64,000 bases of DNA from Commensalibacter nepenthis (lineage in GTDB: Bacteria > Pseudomonadota > Alphaproteobacteria > Acetobacterales > Acetobacteraceae). A program made the position numbers and the translations under genes. Location of the stretch: contig NZ_JASBAN010000001.1 in NCBI RefSeq assembly GCF_029953305.1, forward strand, positions 1,325,501 to 1,389,500, given 5' to 3'. Below are positions 46,126-54,966 of this stretch, one piece after another. The notes below the pieces were generated by a model. It ran no database searches. It was not told the origin of the DNA and worked only from the letters and a program-made list of their open reading frames with translations. Position 1 is the first letter of the stretch, and each line of letters starts with the position of its first letter.

Positions 46126-47577
46126 ATGTCTATGAATGACCAACTTTCTGATTTGATGACCGATAATATACCAGAATTTAGTGTTGGGGATATCTCTACA
46201 GCGATTAAACGGATTTTAGAAGGGAATTTTTCACGGGTAAAAGTGCGTGGAGAGATAACCGAGTTAAAGAAATATCCATCAGGTCATATTTATTTTTCTT
46301 TAAAAGATGAAGCAGGTAAGTTAACAGCGATTATTTGGCGCTTTATGGCGGCTAAATTAAAAATGCAGTTGGAAAATGGGATTGAAATCGTTGCGACAGG
46401 CAAGATTTCTTCTTATGGAGAGCGTTCGTCCTATCAGTTGATTGTCGATCATGTTGATTATGCAGGCGAAGGGGCAATGCTTGCTCGAATCGAGATGCTG
46501 CGTAAGAGGTTGGAAGAAGAAGGGCTTTTTGCTCAGGAAAGGAAAAAGTTAATTCCTTTGTTGCCTCAAACGATTGGGGTCATTACTTCACCCAAAGGGG
46601 CGGTGCTGCATGATATTAAGACAACCATTGCGCGTCGTTTTCCACGGGACATCATCATTTGGCCTGTGGCAGTGCAAGGGGATGGCGCTGTAGAACAAAT
46701 AGCTCAAGCGATTGAAGGGTTTAATCAATTATCGTCTGAGACAAAAGTACCGCGTCCTGATATTCTGATTGTGGCAAGAGGTGGTGGGTCACTAGAAGAC
46801 CTCATGGCTTTTAATGATGAGCGTGTGGTAAGAGCTGCTGCCAATTCTCAAATCCCATTAATTTCTGCGGTGGGACATGAAACAGACACGACTTTGATTG
46901 ATTTTGCTTCGGATCGTAGAGCCCCAACGCCAACGGCTGCGGCTGAGATGGCAGTCCCGTCCAAGGTGGAAATGATTGCAGGGTTAATGCAATATACTAC
47001 ACGGCTTAGCAAAGCATTCATTCATACCAATCAAGCCTATCGATTACGACTAGATAGAGCTATTTCTAAATTACCTGATATTCCGACTTTATTGGCACAA
47101 AGCCGTATGCGGCTCGATGATCGCTCTTATCGATTGGATTTAGCGTTGCCATCCTTGGTGATGAAAAGACGACATCAGCTTGCTGGGATTAAGCCTGTCG
47201 ATCAATATGTATATAGTTTGTTAAATCGATTGAAATCCACAGTGCAAATGCATCAAGTGCAAATGGCTTCTTTATGGCGACATTATGGACAGCAGCAAAA
47301 AGCTGCGTTACCGATCTTGCCATTATCGTTGTTAAAATCAACCTATAGAGAAAAGAAAATACAGCTGGACTCGCTTAGTTCTCGTTTGGAATCGTTATCA
47401 CCCCAAGCAATTTTATCACGTGGATATGTATTTGTTAAAGATAAACAGGGTCACACGATTACTCAAGCCAAAGGATTACGTGCTGGTGCAGAGTTAAGCC
47501 TGACCTTTTATGATGGTGAACGGACTGTTCGAGTGGTAAAAGAACAAGATAAACGGCAAGAAACTTTGGATTTATAA
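46126..47577 (+). CDS. xseA: exodeoxyribonuclease VII large subunit
   Basis: Degrades single-stranded DNA together with XseB. 483 residues: N-terminal OB fold (VKVRGEITELKKYPSGHIYFSLKD, here about 38-61), then IGVITSPKGAVLHDI, the catalytic region VARGGGSLEDLMAFNDE, AVGHETDTTLIDFASDRRAPTPTAAAE, a long helical region, and the C-terminal SRGYVFVKDKQGHTIT. xseB is not adjacent. Nine bases after it comes the YcgN-like gene, probably in the same transcript. Confidence 0.95.
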   Translation: MSMNDQLSDLMTDNIPEFSVGDISTAIKRILEGNFSRVKVRGEITELKKYPSGHIYFSLKDEAGKLTAIIWRFMAAKLKMQLENGIEIVATGKISSYGERSSYQLIVDHVDYAGEGAMLARIEMLRKRLEEEGLFAQERKKLIPLLPQTIGVITSPKGAVLHDIKTTIARRFPRDIIIWPVAVQGDGAVEQIAQAIEGFNQLSSETKVPRPDILIVARGGGSLEDLMAFNDERVVRAAANSQIPLISAVGHETDTTLIDFASDRRAPTPTAAAEMAVPSKVEMIAGLMQYTTRLSKAFIHTNQAYRLRLDRAISKLPDIPTLLAQSRMRLDDRSYRLDLALPSLVMKRRHQLAGIKPVDQYVYSLLNRLKSTVQMHQVQMASLWRHYGQQQKAALPILPLSLLKSTYREKKIQLDSLSSRLESLSPQAILSRGYVFVKDKQGHTITQAKGLRAGAELSLTFYDGERTVRVVKEQDKRQETLDL

Positions 47578-47585
47578 AGAGTATA

Positions 47586-48047
47586 ATGGTTAAAGATAAA
47601 CAACATATCGAAAAATATTGGGAAATATTGACTCTCGATCAGATGGATGAAACACAGTGGGAAGCATTATGTGATCGTTGTGGTCGGTGTTGTCTGCATA
47701 AATTACGAGATGAAGATACGAATGAAATTGCTTATACCAATGTTGCTTGTCGATTATTAGATGCTCAGACAGGGCAATGTTCGGATTATTGTCGCAGGAA
47801 AATGCGAATTCCTGATTGTATCCACTTAACCCAAGAAATGATTGTTGAAATTGATTGGTTGCCGCCTACTTGTGCGTATCGTTTGATATCAGAAGGAAAA
47901 AACTTGCCAGAATGGCATTACTTACAGTCTGGCAGTTTTGATACCGTTCATCAAGCTGGGATTTCCGTTAAAGGGCGAGTTATCAATGAACGTGATGCAG
48001 GGGATTTAGAGGATTATATTGTGGAGTGGCCTCCACAAGAATCGTAG
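47586..48047 (+). CDS. YcgN-family cysteine cluster protein (UPF0260)
   Basis: 153 residues. The N-terminal half has WEALCDRCGRCCLHKL (Cys-x2-Cys-x2-Cys-Cys), then NVACRLLDAQTGQCSDY and further Cys residues (PDCIHL, PPTCAYRL), the eight-Cys pattern of the YkgJ/YcgN zinc/iron-chelating group. Function is not established. AAAGAGTATA precedes the ATG and the gene follows xseA closely. Confidence 0.88.
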   Translation: MVKDKQHIEKYWEILTLDQMDETQWEALCDRCGRCCLHKLRDEDTNEIAYTNVACRLLDAQTGQCSDYCRRKMRIPDCIHLTQEMIVEIDWLPPTCAYRLISEGKNLPEWHYLQSGSFDTVHQAGISVKGRVINERDAGDLEDYIVEWPPQES

Positions 48048-48193
48048 CTTTAAAATGATTATCAGTTTAAATAATGGTTTAATAATTGAAAAATTTAAAG
48101 TTTTTTCTGCTGATAAAAAAAAATTAGAATTTTGTCATTATTTATTTGACGTTTTCAATCTTCATGCTATTAATATCTCACAAACATCAAGAG

Positions 48194-48279
48194 GCGAGCT
48201 TGGCGGAATGGTAGACGCTCAAGACTTAAAATCTTGTGTCCAATTGGACGTGTGGGTTCAAGTCCCACAGTTCGCACCA
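48194..48279 (+). tRNA. tRNA-Leu (UAA)
   Basis: The 86-base gene folds as a class II tRNA. Acceptor arms GCGAGCT and AGTTCGC pair (one G-T), the anticodon stem CAAGA/TCTTG holds the loop CTTAAAA with anticodon TAA, there is a long variable arm (TGTCC...GGACG), and the T-arm has GTGGGTTCAAGTCCCAC. The CCA end is encoded. The long variable arm and TAA anticodon identify leucine. Confidence 0.97.
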
Positions 48280-48440
48280 TTGATGTTTGTTTTAAATTAT
48301 TTCCCCTTTAAAAACTGAAAATATAGCAAACGATTTAATCGTTTTGATTTGCTGTTTATTCCTACATATCAAGTTATATTTAATTCAGATAACGTAATAT
48401 ATCAAAGATTATCAATATAATGAATCACGATACAGAATTT

Positions 48441-48470
48441 AAAAAAGCCTTATATAAAATATAAGGCTTT
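48441..48470 (-). terminator. intrinsic terminator of the ter operon
   Basis: AAAGCCTTATAT and ATATAAGGCTTT make a 12-bp perfect stem over three bases; on the minus strand it ends in a run of six T. It lies 26 bases after the stop of the last ter gene. The plus-strand reading (TTTCTTT) could also stop tRNA-Leu read-through. Confidence 0.88.
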
Positions 48471-48495
48471 CTTTATCAATAATCGCAGAAATATA

Positions 48496-49071
48496 TTAAA
48501 TATTTACACCAAAATTAGTGGCAACAGCACCCAGACCACCGCTATAGCCTTGACCGATGGCTTTGAATGACCATCCGCCATCTTTGCGATAGACTTCGGC
48601 AAAGATCATGGCGGTTTCCGTAGACGCATCTTCTGACAAATCAAAACGAACAATCTCAGTTTTAGATTCTGCATTCACAAGCCGAACAAAGGCATTGGAA
48701 ACCATACCAAAATTTTGCTTACGGGCTTCAAAATCATAAATGGTTACGACAATCGCAATTTTTTCAATTTCAGCAGGCACTTTGGAAAGGGTAATTCTGA
48801 TTTGTTCATCATCCCCATCACCTTCGCCTGTTAAATTATCGCCTTGATGTTCGACGGCACCATTAGCAACTTTGAGTTGACCATAAAAGCAAAAATCTGA
48901 ATCATTACGAACACGACCGTTTTTGTCTAATAAAAATGCAGAAGCATCCAAATCAAATGCTTTGCCATCAGTCGTTCTGGTATCCCACCCTAAACCAACC
49001 AATGCAAACTCAAGAGAAGCATCAGTTTTTGTTAAGCTGATATTTCCACCTTTTTGTAATGAAATAGCCAT
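48496..49071 (-). CDS. TerD-family protein (TerE position)
   Basis: 191 residues, a single TerD domain. Signatures are [37 protein letters not shown], the acidic [15 protein letters not shown] (the calcium-binding loop of the family), [16 protein letters not shown] and the C-terminal [15 protein letters not shown]. TerD proteins bind calcium and act in tellurite and other envelope or phage-related stress resistance by an unclear mechanism. It is very similar in length and sequence to the gene upstream (49149-49724), evidently a tandem duplicate. Last gene of the ter operon. Confidence 0.93.
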   Translation of the reverse strand: MAISLQKGGNISLTKTDASLEFALVGLGWDTRTTDGKAFDLDASAFLLDKNGRVRNDSDFCFYGQLKVANGAVEHQGDNLTGEGDGDDEQIRITLSKVPAEIEKIAIVVTIYDFEARKQNFGMVSNAFVRLVNAESKTEIVRFDLSEDASTETAMIFAEVYRKDGGWSFKAIGQGYSGGLGAVATNFGVNI

Positions 49072-49148
49072 GTATCTGTCCTTTCGTAAAATATAATAGA
49101 TTATAGTTTAGCAATTATGTTTTATTTATGGTTTTATTTCACTAAATA

Positions 49149-49724
49149 CTAAACATTAACACCATAGTTACGTGCCAAAGGCCCTAAACCACCATTATAT
49201 CCTTGACCAACTGCTCTGAATGACCATCCGCCATCTTTGCGATAGATTTCAGCAAAGATCATCGCTGTTTCCGTAGAGGCATCTTCTGACAAATCAAAAC
49301 GAACGATCTCAGCCCCTGATTTATCATTCACAAGACGAACATAAGCATTGGAAATCATACCAAAATTTTGTTTACGTTCTTGAAATTCATGAATGGTGAC
49401 AACGATTGCAACTTTTTCAATATCAGCAGGTAATTTGGAAAGCATGATCTTGATTTGTTCATCATCCCCATCGCCTTCACCTGTTAAATTATCACCTTGA
49501 TGTTCGACGGCACCATTAGCAATGTTCTTTTGATTGTAAAAACAAAAATCATCATCGCTACGAACGCGACCATTGGCTGTTAATAAAAAGGCAGAAGCAT
49601 CCAAATCAAAGGCTGTGCCGTCTGAAACGCGTGCATCCCAACCAAGTCCAATTAGAGCAAGGTCAAGTGTAGCATCTGTTTTTGTAAGGCTTAAGTTAGC
49701 ACCTTTTTGTAATGTAATAGCCAT
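49149..49724 (-). CDS. TerD-family protein (TerD position)
   Basis: 191 residues, near-copy of the following gene: [53 protein letters not shown] with the same run of calcium-ligand acids, and [14 protein letters not shown]. Differences cluster in exposed positions, so both copies look maintained. AAGGAGAT precedes the ATG. Fifth gene of the operon, 33 bases after the DUF475 gene. Confidence 0.94.
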   Translation of the reverse strand: MAITLQKGANLSLTKTDATLDLALIGLGWDARVSDGTAFDLDASAFLLTANGRVRSDDDFCFYNQKNIANGAVEHQGDNLTGEGDGDDEQIKIMLSKLPADIEKVAIVVTIHEFQERKQNFGMISNAYVRLVNDKSGAEIVRFDLSEDASTETAMIFAEIYRKDGGWSFRAVGQGYNGGLGPLARNYGVNV

Positions 49725-49757
49725 AACATAAATCTCCTTGAATAATATAAAGTCAAT

Positions 49758-50795
49758 TTAATCTTGTGATGTTTGCTCTGGATTTTTTTTATTCCACCGT
49801 ATTGAGGAATACAAAGCCAATAGGATAAAGGCTGCACCAATTAATCCAGTCACGACTTCTGGGACTTCTTTACATACACTAACGAACATTAGTCCTGAGA
49901 GTGCAAGAATTGCCCAAAACGCACCATGTTCAAGAAAACGATAACTGGAAAGCGTATCTAATTCAACCAACATCACGGTGAGGGAACGGACAAACATCGC
50001 GCCAATTCCTAAACCTAGAGCAATAACGAATAAATTGGTTGATAATGCAAATGCACCGATAACCCCGTCAAAGCTGAATGAAGCATCCAATACTTCAAGA
50101 TATAGAAAAGCGCCTAATCCAGCTTTTGCAACGGTTGTTGAGGCATCTTCTGCATCCAGTAATGTTCCAATTGCTTCAACGGCAATAAAGGTAATAATTC
50201 CAAAAATACCTGCAATGATAAAGGTCAAGGCTTCTGCCGTTGGTAAGAATTTTGAAATACCAAAGAGAGCCAACAAGACAATAACAATTTCGATTGCTTC
50301 TAGCTTAGAGAATTTGGTCAGTTGTGTTTCTATGAGAGAAATCCAATGCACGTCCTTTTCTGTATCGAAGAAGAATTTCAATCCAACCAAAGCTAGGAAT
50401 GAACCACCAAATCCCATAATACCAACATGAGCACCAGACAGAATTTGTGCATATTGGTCTGGATGTTTAATGGCAAGATCTAATGCTGAAATAGGACCTA
50501 GATGGGCGGCAATACCAACAATTAATAAAGGGAAAATCAGCCGCATGCCAAAAACGGCAATTAAAATCCCCCATGTTAGAAAACGACGTTGCCATACTGG
50601 ATCCATATCTTTCAGAACCGTGGCATTGACCACTGCATTATCAAAAGACAAAGAAACTTCTAAGATGCCTAAGATAGCACAAATAAAGACAGTTGATAAA
50701 GCCCCTGTGATTGTGCCCGTTGCATTGTAGCCAAGTACAGCACCCAAGCCAAGGCAAATAATTGTAAAGACAATAGAGCCTTTAAAATATTTCAT
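49758..50795 (-). CDS. DUF475/TerC-superfamily membrane protein
   Basis: 345 residues with about nine hydrophobic segments. The conserved polar residues of the TerC superfamily are within membrane segments: EVSLSFDNAVVNATVL near 47-62 and LEVLDASFSFDGVIGAFA near 234-251, which place Asp/Glu residues in the membrane for metal binding. It occupies the terC position between terA-like and terD genes, although by sequence it is the DUF475 branch. TerC-family proteins have been linked to manganese export in other bacteria; a metal-handling role here is inference. Confidence 0.88.
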   Translation of the reverse strand: MKYFKGSIVFTIICLGLGAVLGYNATGTITGALSTVFICAILGILEVSLSFDNAVVNATVLKDMDPVWQRRFLTWGILIAVFGMRLIFPLLIVGIAAHLGPISALDLAIKHPDQYAQILSGAHVGIMGFGGSFLALVGLKFFFDTEKDVHWISLIETQLTKFSKLEAIEIVIVLLALFGISKFLPTAEALTFIIAGIFGIITFIAVEAIGTLLDAEDASTTVAKAGLGAFLYLEVLDASFSFDGVIGAFALSTNLFVIALGLGIGAMFVRSLTVMLVELDTLSSYRFLEHGAFWAILALSGLMFVSVCKEVPEVVTGLIGAAFILLALYSSIRWNKKNPEQTSQD

Positions 50796-50831
50796 AAATA
50801 ATAATCCATTACTAGATATTGATTGAATATA

Positions 50832-51995
50832 TTAATTTTTGCGAGCAGAAACCCATCTCAGAAAAATATTAACGCTTTTGGCAAATTCTTCGTGGTCTCT
50901 AAAATATTCAACTAATCGACTTACCTTCATTTGACCGTTATGGTTATCAATAACAGCAATGCCACACATGGTTTTATTGTTATTTCCTTGAGTCATCCTG
51001 ACTTCCAGAGGCGGTTGCTCGGGAACGGTCAAGGTAACAACGCCATTTGTTTCATTCCAGTTTGGAACGCCATCGTAAATATAAGCAAAGATTGCTATTT
51101 TTTCGATTTCGTCAAAGAATTTTCCATTAATAAGGATCGTTTCCCCTGTGTTTACATCCCCTGTTCTGTCGTCCCCTAAAAGTTTGATATAGGGTTTACG
51201 GTCAAAGTGACCAAAACTTTTCCCCAGCGCTTGTACCACACTTTTTTCGCCATTTTTCAAGACATACAAACAACCCAGATCCAAGTCAACGGCTTTATTA
51301 GAGCTGATCTTACCAAAGAAACCGCGTCTGGCCGAAGAGCCTCTTGACCAGTTCAGGTTGATTTTAATCTCTCCAAATGTAGGGGCTGTTTTGGTTAGAC
51401 TGATGGATTGTTTGGCTTCCAGAGTAATTTTATTCAGATTTAATCTCGGTGGTACAGGATTGGAAGTAGGAGAGGGCGAAGATGATGGCGGAGGCGGAGC
51501 AGCAATTTCACCACCAAAATGGGTAATTAAAGCTGCAAGCCCACCATTAAATCCTTGCCCAATCGTTCCTATACGCCAAGCATTTTGATGTCGATATAAC
51601 GCGATCATCATTACTGCTTTTTCAGTGGTTAAATCTTCTTTGGCATTATAAGTGCCTGCTTGTTGACCAACAGTAACTTCTAGTTTTCTTGCTTTGCCGA
51701 TGGCATGAATATCGTGCGTCGCTGTGAAAATAATGCGGTCAATTGTTGTGGGTAAACGATCAATATCAATTGTAAAAATTGCTTTGCCCTCGTGAAGAGT
51801 CAAAGCAATGGAATTATCTGGGCTTTGTCGATTGCTGAATAGGATTGTATAACGATCATCCTTAATTTTATGGTCTTTATCTAAACTAAATGCAGCAATA
51901 TCTATATCGGTTGGATAATAGTCAATGGTAATAGACACAGAGCCATTAGGAATAAGATCTCTGATCGATAGTTTTTGACCACGAGAAAGGTGCAT
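50832..51995 (-). CDS. TerA-like protein with two TerD-type domains
   Basis: 387 residues. The N-terminal about 170 residues form a TerD-like domain (ITIDYYPTDIDIAAFSLDKDHK, FNGGLAALITHFGGE) without the full acidic loop. A proline/serine-rich linker (PPPPSSSPSPTSNPVPP, about 172-188) leads to a second domain of about 190 residues (ISLTKTAPTFGEIKINLNWSR, VDLDLGCLYVLKNG, GDDRTGDVNTGETILINGKF) that matches TerA. This double arrangement is typical of TerA-like members of ter operons. It lies between the terB-like and DUF475 genes. Confidence 0.88.
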   Translation of the reverse strand: MHLSRGQKLSIRDLIPNGSVSITIDYYPTDIDIAAFSLDKDHKIKDDRYTILFSNRQSPDNSIALTLHEGKAIFTIDIDRLPTTIDRIIFTATHDIHAIGKARKLEVTVGQQAGTYNAKEDLTTEKAVMMIALYRHQNAWRIGTIGQGFNGGLAALITHFGGEIAAPPPPSSSPSPTSNPVPPRLNLNKITLEAKQSISLTKTAPTFGEIKINLNWSRGSSARRGFFGKISSNKAVDLDLGCLYVLKNGEKSVVQALGKSFGHFDRKPYIKLLGDDRTGDVNTGETILINGKFFDEIEKIAIFAYIYDGVPNWNETNGVVTLTVPEQPPLEVRMTQGNNNKTMCGIAVIDNHNGQMKVSRLVEYFRDHEEFAKSVNIFLRWVSARKN

Positions 51996-52010
51996 GATCG
52001 TTTTTTCCTT

Positions 52011-52454
52011 TCAAAGGTCAAAGTCAGCAGGGTTCTCGCCAAGTTCATTGATAATAGTTCTGACAGCTATTTTTTCATTTTCATCAAAATTACCATCAGA
52101 ATTACCAATCATGATTGCTGCACGAATAATTAAACGCGCAATTTCGCTATTTCCATGATATTTGCTGATGATACGAAGAGCTTCTGCTTTTCCAATTTCA
52201 AAGTCAAAGTCAAAACGGTCTGCATGTTCAGTAAAAACTTTGATGGCATTATCTGCGCCATAAACGCTGATGAGTGGACTATTTTTAACCAACCCAACCA
52301 TTTTACGTTTCTCTTCGGGATCGATGTGACCGTCTGCTGCAGCAATATAAGCACATGCAGCCATGACTGAATTTAAAATATCTTTATTTTTAAATTTTTT
52401 GAATTCTTCTGTTAAACCTGAAAGGCGGTTTTTTAAGTCGTCAAAAAATCCCAT
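52011..52454 (-). CDS. terB: TerB-family tellurite resistance protein
   Basis: 147 residues, all-helical. Matches E. coli TerB throughout: FKNKDILNSVMAACAYIAAADGHID with the conserved acidic D-G-x-I-D, EEKRKMVGLVKN, FDFDFEIGKAEALRII and IGNSDGNFDENEKIAVRTI with a second D-G-x-F-D. TerB binds the inner membrane and metal ions and links TerC to TerD-type proteins in published models. AAGGAGAATAAT precedes the ATG. Confidence 0.93.
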   Translation of the reverse strand: MGFFDDLKNRLSGLTEEFKKFKNKDILNSVMAACAYIAAADGHIDPEEKRKMVGLVKNSPLISVYGADNAIKVFTEHADRFDFDFEIGKAEALRIISKYHGNSEIARLIIRAAIMIGNSDGNFDENEKIAVRTIINELGENPADFDL

Positions 52455-52544
52455 TATTATTCTCCTTAAACTAATTTTACTTTATAATAGTAAATAATAT
52501 TCACTTTTAAAATGCAAATATATTATAATTTTCATATATTGCGT

Positions 52545-53054
52545 TTATTGCCGATGAGGTGCTAGATGAACGGGAATATCATATTGTTGGTATATATCCT
52601 CTAACCCATTTAAATAGGCTTCACCAATGGCACGAAACCGCCAAGTCATGTTGCGACGATACATGGAAAAAGCAATTATAGCTCTGCCATCAGAATATTC
52701 TTTTAAATCAAATAATTCATTATTGACTCGAACAAAAATATTCCCCACATTTTTAATGTTTACCCTCATCATTCCTGCTTTTTCAGCGTGAATAATCGTC
52801 AGCAACGTATGAACAGAGGACGGAATAGCAGTTGTATCGACAATGATTCTGAAACGATTCATTGCAAGTTTTGTAATCATTGTTCCTGTGACTGTATCGG
52901 TTGGCATCCAGTTTTTCAGGACATCACCAGTCGATTCAAGAGGGATAACCATAAGTTGAAGTGTATTTTCAGGGATGTTTTCAGGTTTTTCAATTTCTAA
53001 ATCGATAATTTGTCGGCGGTTTAATAAATCAAATCGTTGTCCTCTGATTATCAA
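52545..53054 (-). CDS. divergent TerD-domain protein, first gene of the ter operon
   Basis: 169 residues. The C-terminal half reads like the end of a TerD domain (IFVRVNNELFDLKEYSDGRAIIAFSMYRRNMTWRFRAIGEAYLNGLEDI), with the Met-Tyr-Arg and Ala-x-Gly-x-Ala-Tyr-x-x-Gly elements. The N-terminal half is reduced and lacks the L-G-W-D and acidic calcium-loop motifs, so calcium binding is doubtful. Position suggests the terZ/terX role. GGGGGAATAAA precedes the ATG, with GGGG directly in the ribosome-site window. Confidence 0.7.
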   Translation of the reverse strand: MIIRGQRFDLLNRRQIIDLEIEKPENIPENTLQLMVIPLESTGDVLKNWMPTDTVTGTMITKLAMNRFRIIVDTTAIPSSVHTLLTIIHAEKAGMMRVNIKNVGNIFVRVNNELFDLKEYSDGRAIIAFSMYRRNMTWRFRAIGEAYLNGLEDIYQQYDIPVHLAPHRQ

Positions 53055-53216
53055 TTTATTCCCCCTTTCTGGAAGTAATAGGTTTTGATAGTCGATAGTG
53101 CCAATAGATTAAAAGATCATTTATGGTCGAGTAAGACGACGTAATACAATGATATTTTATTTATTTTTTTTTTCATACTTTGGTTATAGTAATAATATAA
53201 ATTGAAAGAGATTAAA

Positions 53217-53432
53217 ATGGAAGATTACTTTTTGTTAAGAAACCTAACCCATGCGGTCATTACATGGGTAGTTGGGATTATTCTAACTTTTACTAATGTT
53301 GTTTACATAGCGATGCATATTTATGTTGCAGGCTATTCTTTGGTAATTCCTACAACCCTGATGATTATAGGAATTATCTTGCTTGCTTGGTCAAGCTATC
53401 GTATTGCAGTGATGGGTCGTGAAAATGATTGA
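53217..53432 (+). CDS. small two-helix membrane protein
   Basis: 71 residues from ATG at 53217 (GAGAT upstream; a TTG start at 53202 would add five). Two hydrophobic segments, about 16-38 (VITWVVGIILTFTNVVYIA) and 44-63 (VIPTTLMIIGIILLAW), with short charged ends. Family not recognised. It is divergent from the ter operon and shares its upstream region, which contains a copy of an arm of the 17643 palindrome. Could be regulated together with ter; role unknown. Confidence 0.55.
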   Translation: MEDYFLLRNLTHAVITWVVGIILTFTNVVYIAMHIYVAGYSLVIPTTLMIIGIILLAWSSYRIAVMGREND

Positions 53433-53446
53433 TCGTTTGTAACAAT

Positions 53447-54955
53447 TTATTGTTTTGTTGCCTTTGCCCAGATATTTTGCTGTTCCAAGGTCACAGGAAG
53501 TTCGGTTTTGGTAATATCGACCCCTTGCCATCCTGCACCCAAAGCGGTGAACAGATTAACTGCGTCTTGGAAGCGATCTAAAATTGCAACAGCCTCTGCA
53601 TTTGTGGCTGTGGTTGCCGTTCTTTGTGCAGTCAGCACATCTAAATATCCAGTTAAGCCTGCTTTATAGAGTTTTTGTGCCCGTTCTAATGCTAGTTGGC
53701 TGCTGAGCTTTGATTTATGTAACAGCTCAACATGCTCGGCATCATCCCCCCAAGCGGCAATAATATCTTCTATTTCTTTTAAAGCATTTAAAATAGTTTG
53801 GCGATATTGTAAGCGGGCTGCTTCTGCATCTGCTTCTGCACCTTTGACTTGTGCGCTTAAACGACCGCCATGTAATCCAGGAATAGACATATTGATAAAG
53901 CTGCTGGAAATCAAGCTGGCAATATTTGCCATTTGGCTTGTGAAGGATGTGGTCGGCATTGCACTGAGATCAATGGTGAATTGAGGATATAGTTCAGCAA
54001 CGGCAACACCAATATTTGCAGTAGCCATCGCGTATTGACGTTCTGCCATTCGGATGTCAGGACGATTTGCCAATGCAATAGAAGGAATAGAAGGAGGATA
54101 GGCTGGTAAATCAGGTTGTGGCTTTTCTTCTTTTAGTAATGCTTCAGTTGTACCTGGAATTTGACCAATAAGCACATCAATTGTATGGGTGATTTGCGTA
54201 ATATTTGTTTTGATGGGTTCTCTGGCGGCACGTTGAGATTCTAATTCTGCTTGTGCTTGTGCGGTGCTGAGGGTTGTGCCGGTGCCTTCTAGATATTGTT
54301 TTTGCGTTAAATTAAAAATATATTGGGCAATAGCAACGTTTTCATCAGCAATCCTGAGTCGTAATTGCATATTACGCAAAGTCACATAGTTATTTGCTAA
54401 TTGAGATAACATGGTAAGCAATACAAAGCGTCGTTCTTCAATAGAATATTTTACGGCTTCTTCCTGAGATTGAACCAAGCGTCTAATTTGACCAAAAGCA
54501 TCAATTTGCCAGCTTAACGTGGCTCCATATCGTCTGATGGCAGCGTTATTCGCACTTCCATTTTGTGCAATGGTTTGCGATGTTGTATAAGACGTTGTTT
54601 GGTATCCATATCCTGCTGAACCATCCAGTTGAGGGTACCAATTCGATGCATTCTTATCTCTTAATGCTTGTGCGGACAGGATACGTTGTCCCGCGACTTT
54701 GAGGTCATAATTATTTTTAATGGCTTCATCAACCAAGTGATTTAACAGCGGATCATGAAATTGTTCCCACCAGCGTTTCATGTCGTTTGTAGCCTGTGCA
54801 ATTTGTTCGGCTGTAGCAGGCTTTTTCCAAACTTTTTCTGTCCATTGATCGGGGATCTTCATATGATCTTTGTGGAAATCAGGCCCTACTGTACAGGCGG
54901 ATAATCCGCATACTAGAACAATTGTTGTTGTATAACGAAGAAAATGTTTATACAT
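53447..54955 (-). CDS. RND/NodT-family outer-membrane efflux lipoprotein
   Basis: Outer-membrane channel (TolC-like) for the efflux operon, 502 residues from ATG at 54955, chosen because GGAACA precedes it and a lipoprotein signal follows (VCGLSACTVGPDF, Cys21). The mature part starts with the NodT pattern GPDFHKDHMKIPDQW and has two OEP repeats (DLKVAGQRILSAQALRDKNASNWYPQ; ANRPDIRMAERQYAMATANIGVAVAELYPQ). Follows the HlyD gene by 11 bases. Confidence 0.92.
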   Translation of the reverse strand: MYKHFLRYTTTIVLVCGLSACTVGPDFHKDHMKIPDQWTEKVWKKPATAEQIAQATNDMKRWWEQFHDPLLNHLVDEAIKNNYDLKVAGQRILSAQALRDKNASNWYPQLDGSAGYGYQTTSYTTSQTIAQNGSANNAAIRRYGATLSWQIDAFGQIRRLVQSQEEAVKYSIEERRFVLLTMLSQLANNYVTLRNMQLRLRIADENVAIAQYIFNLTQKQYLEGTGTTLSTAQAQAELESQRAAREPIKTNITQITHTIDVLIGQIPGTTEALLKEEKPQPDLPAYPPSIPSIALANRPDIRMAERQYAMATANIGVAVAELYPQFTIDLSAMPTTSFTSQMANIASLISSSFINMSIPGLHGGRLSAQVKGAEADAEAARLQYRQTILNALKEIEDIIAAWGDDAEHVELLHKSKLSSQLALERAQKLYKAGLTGYLDVLTAQRTATTATNAEAVAILDRFQDAVNLFTALGAGWQGVDITKTELPVTLEQQNIWAKATKQ

Positions 54956-54966
54956 AAAATTGTTCC

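Noticed and set aside
48019-48318. 99-codon plus-strand open frame
   Set aside because: It runs straight through tRNA-Leu and overlaps the end of the YcgN-like gene; the tRNA explains the conserved part.
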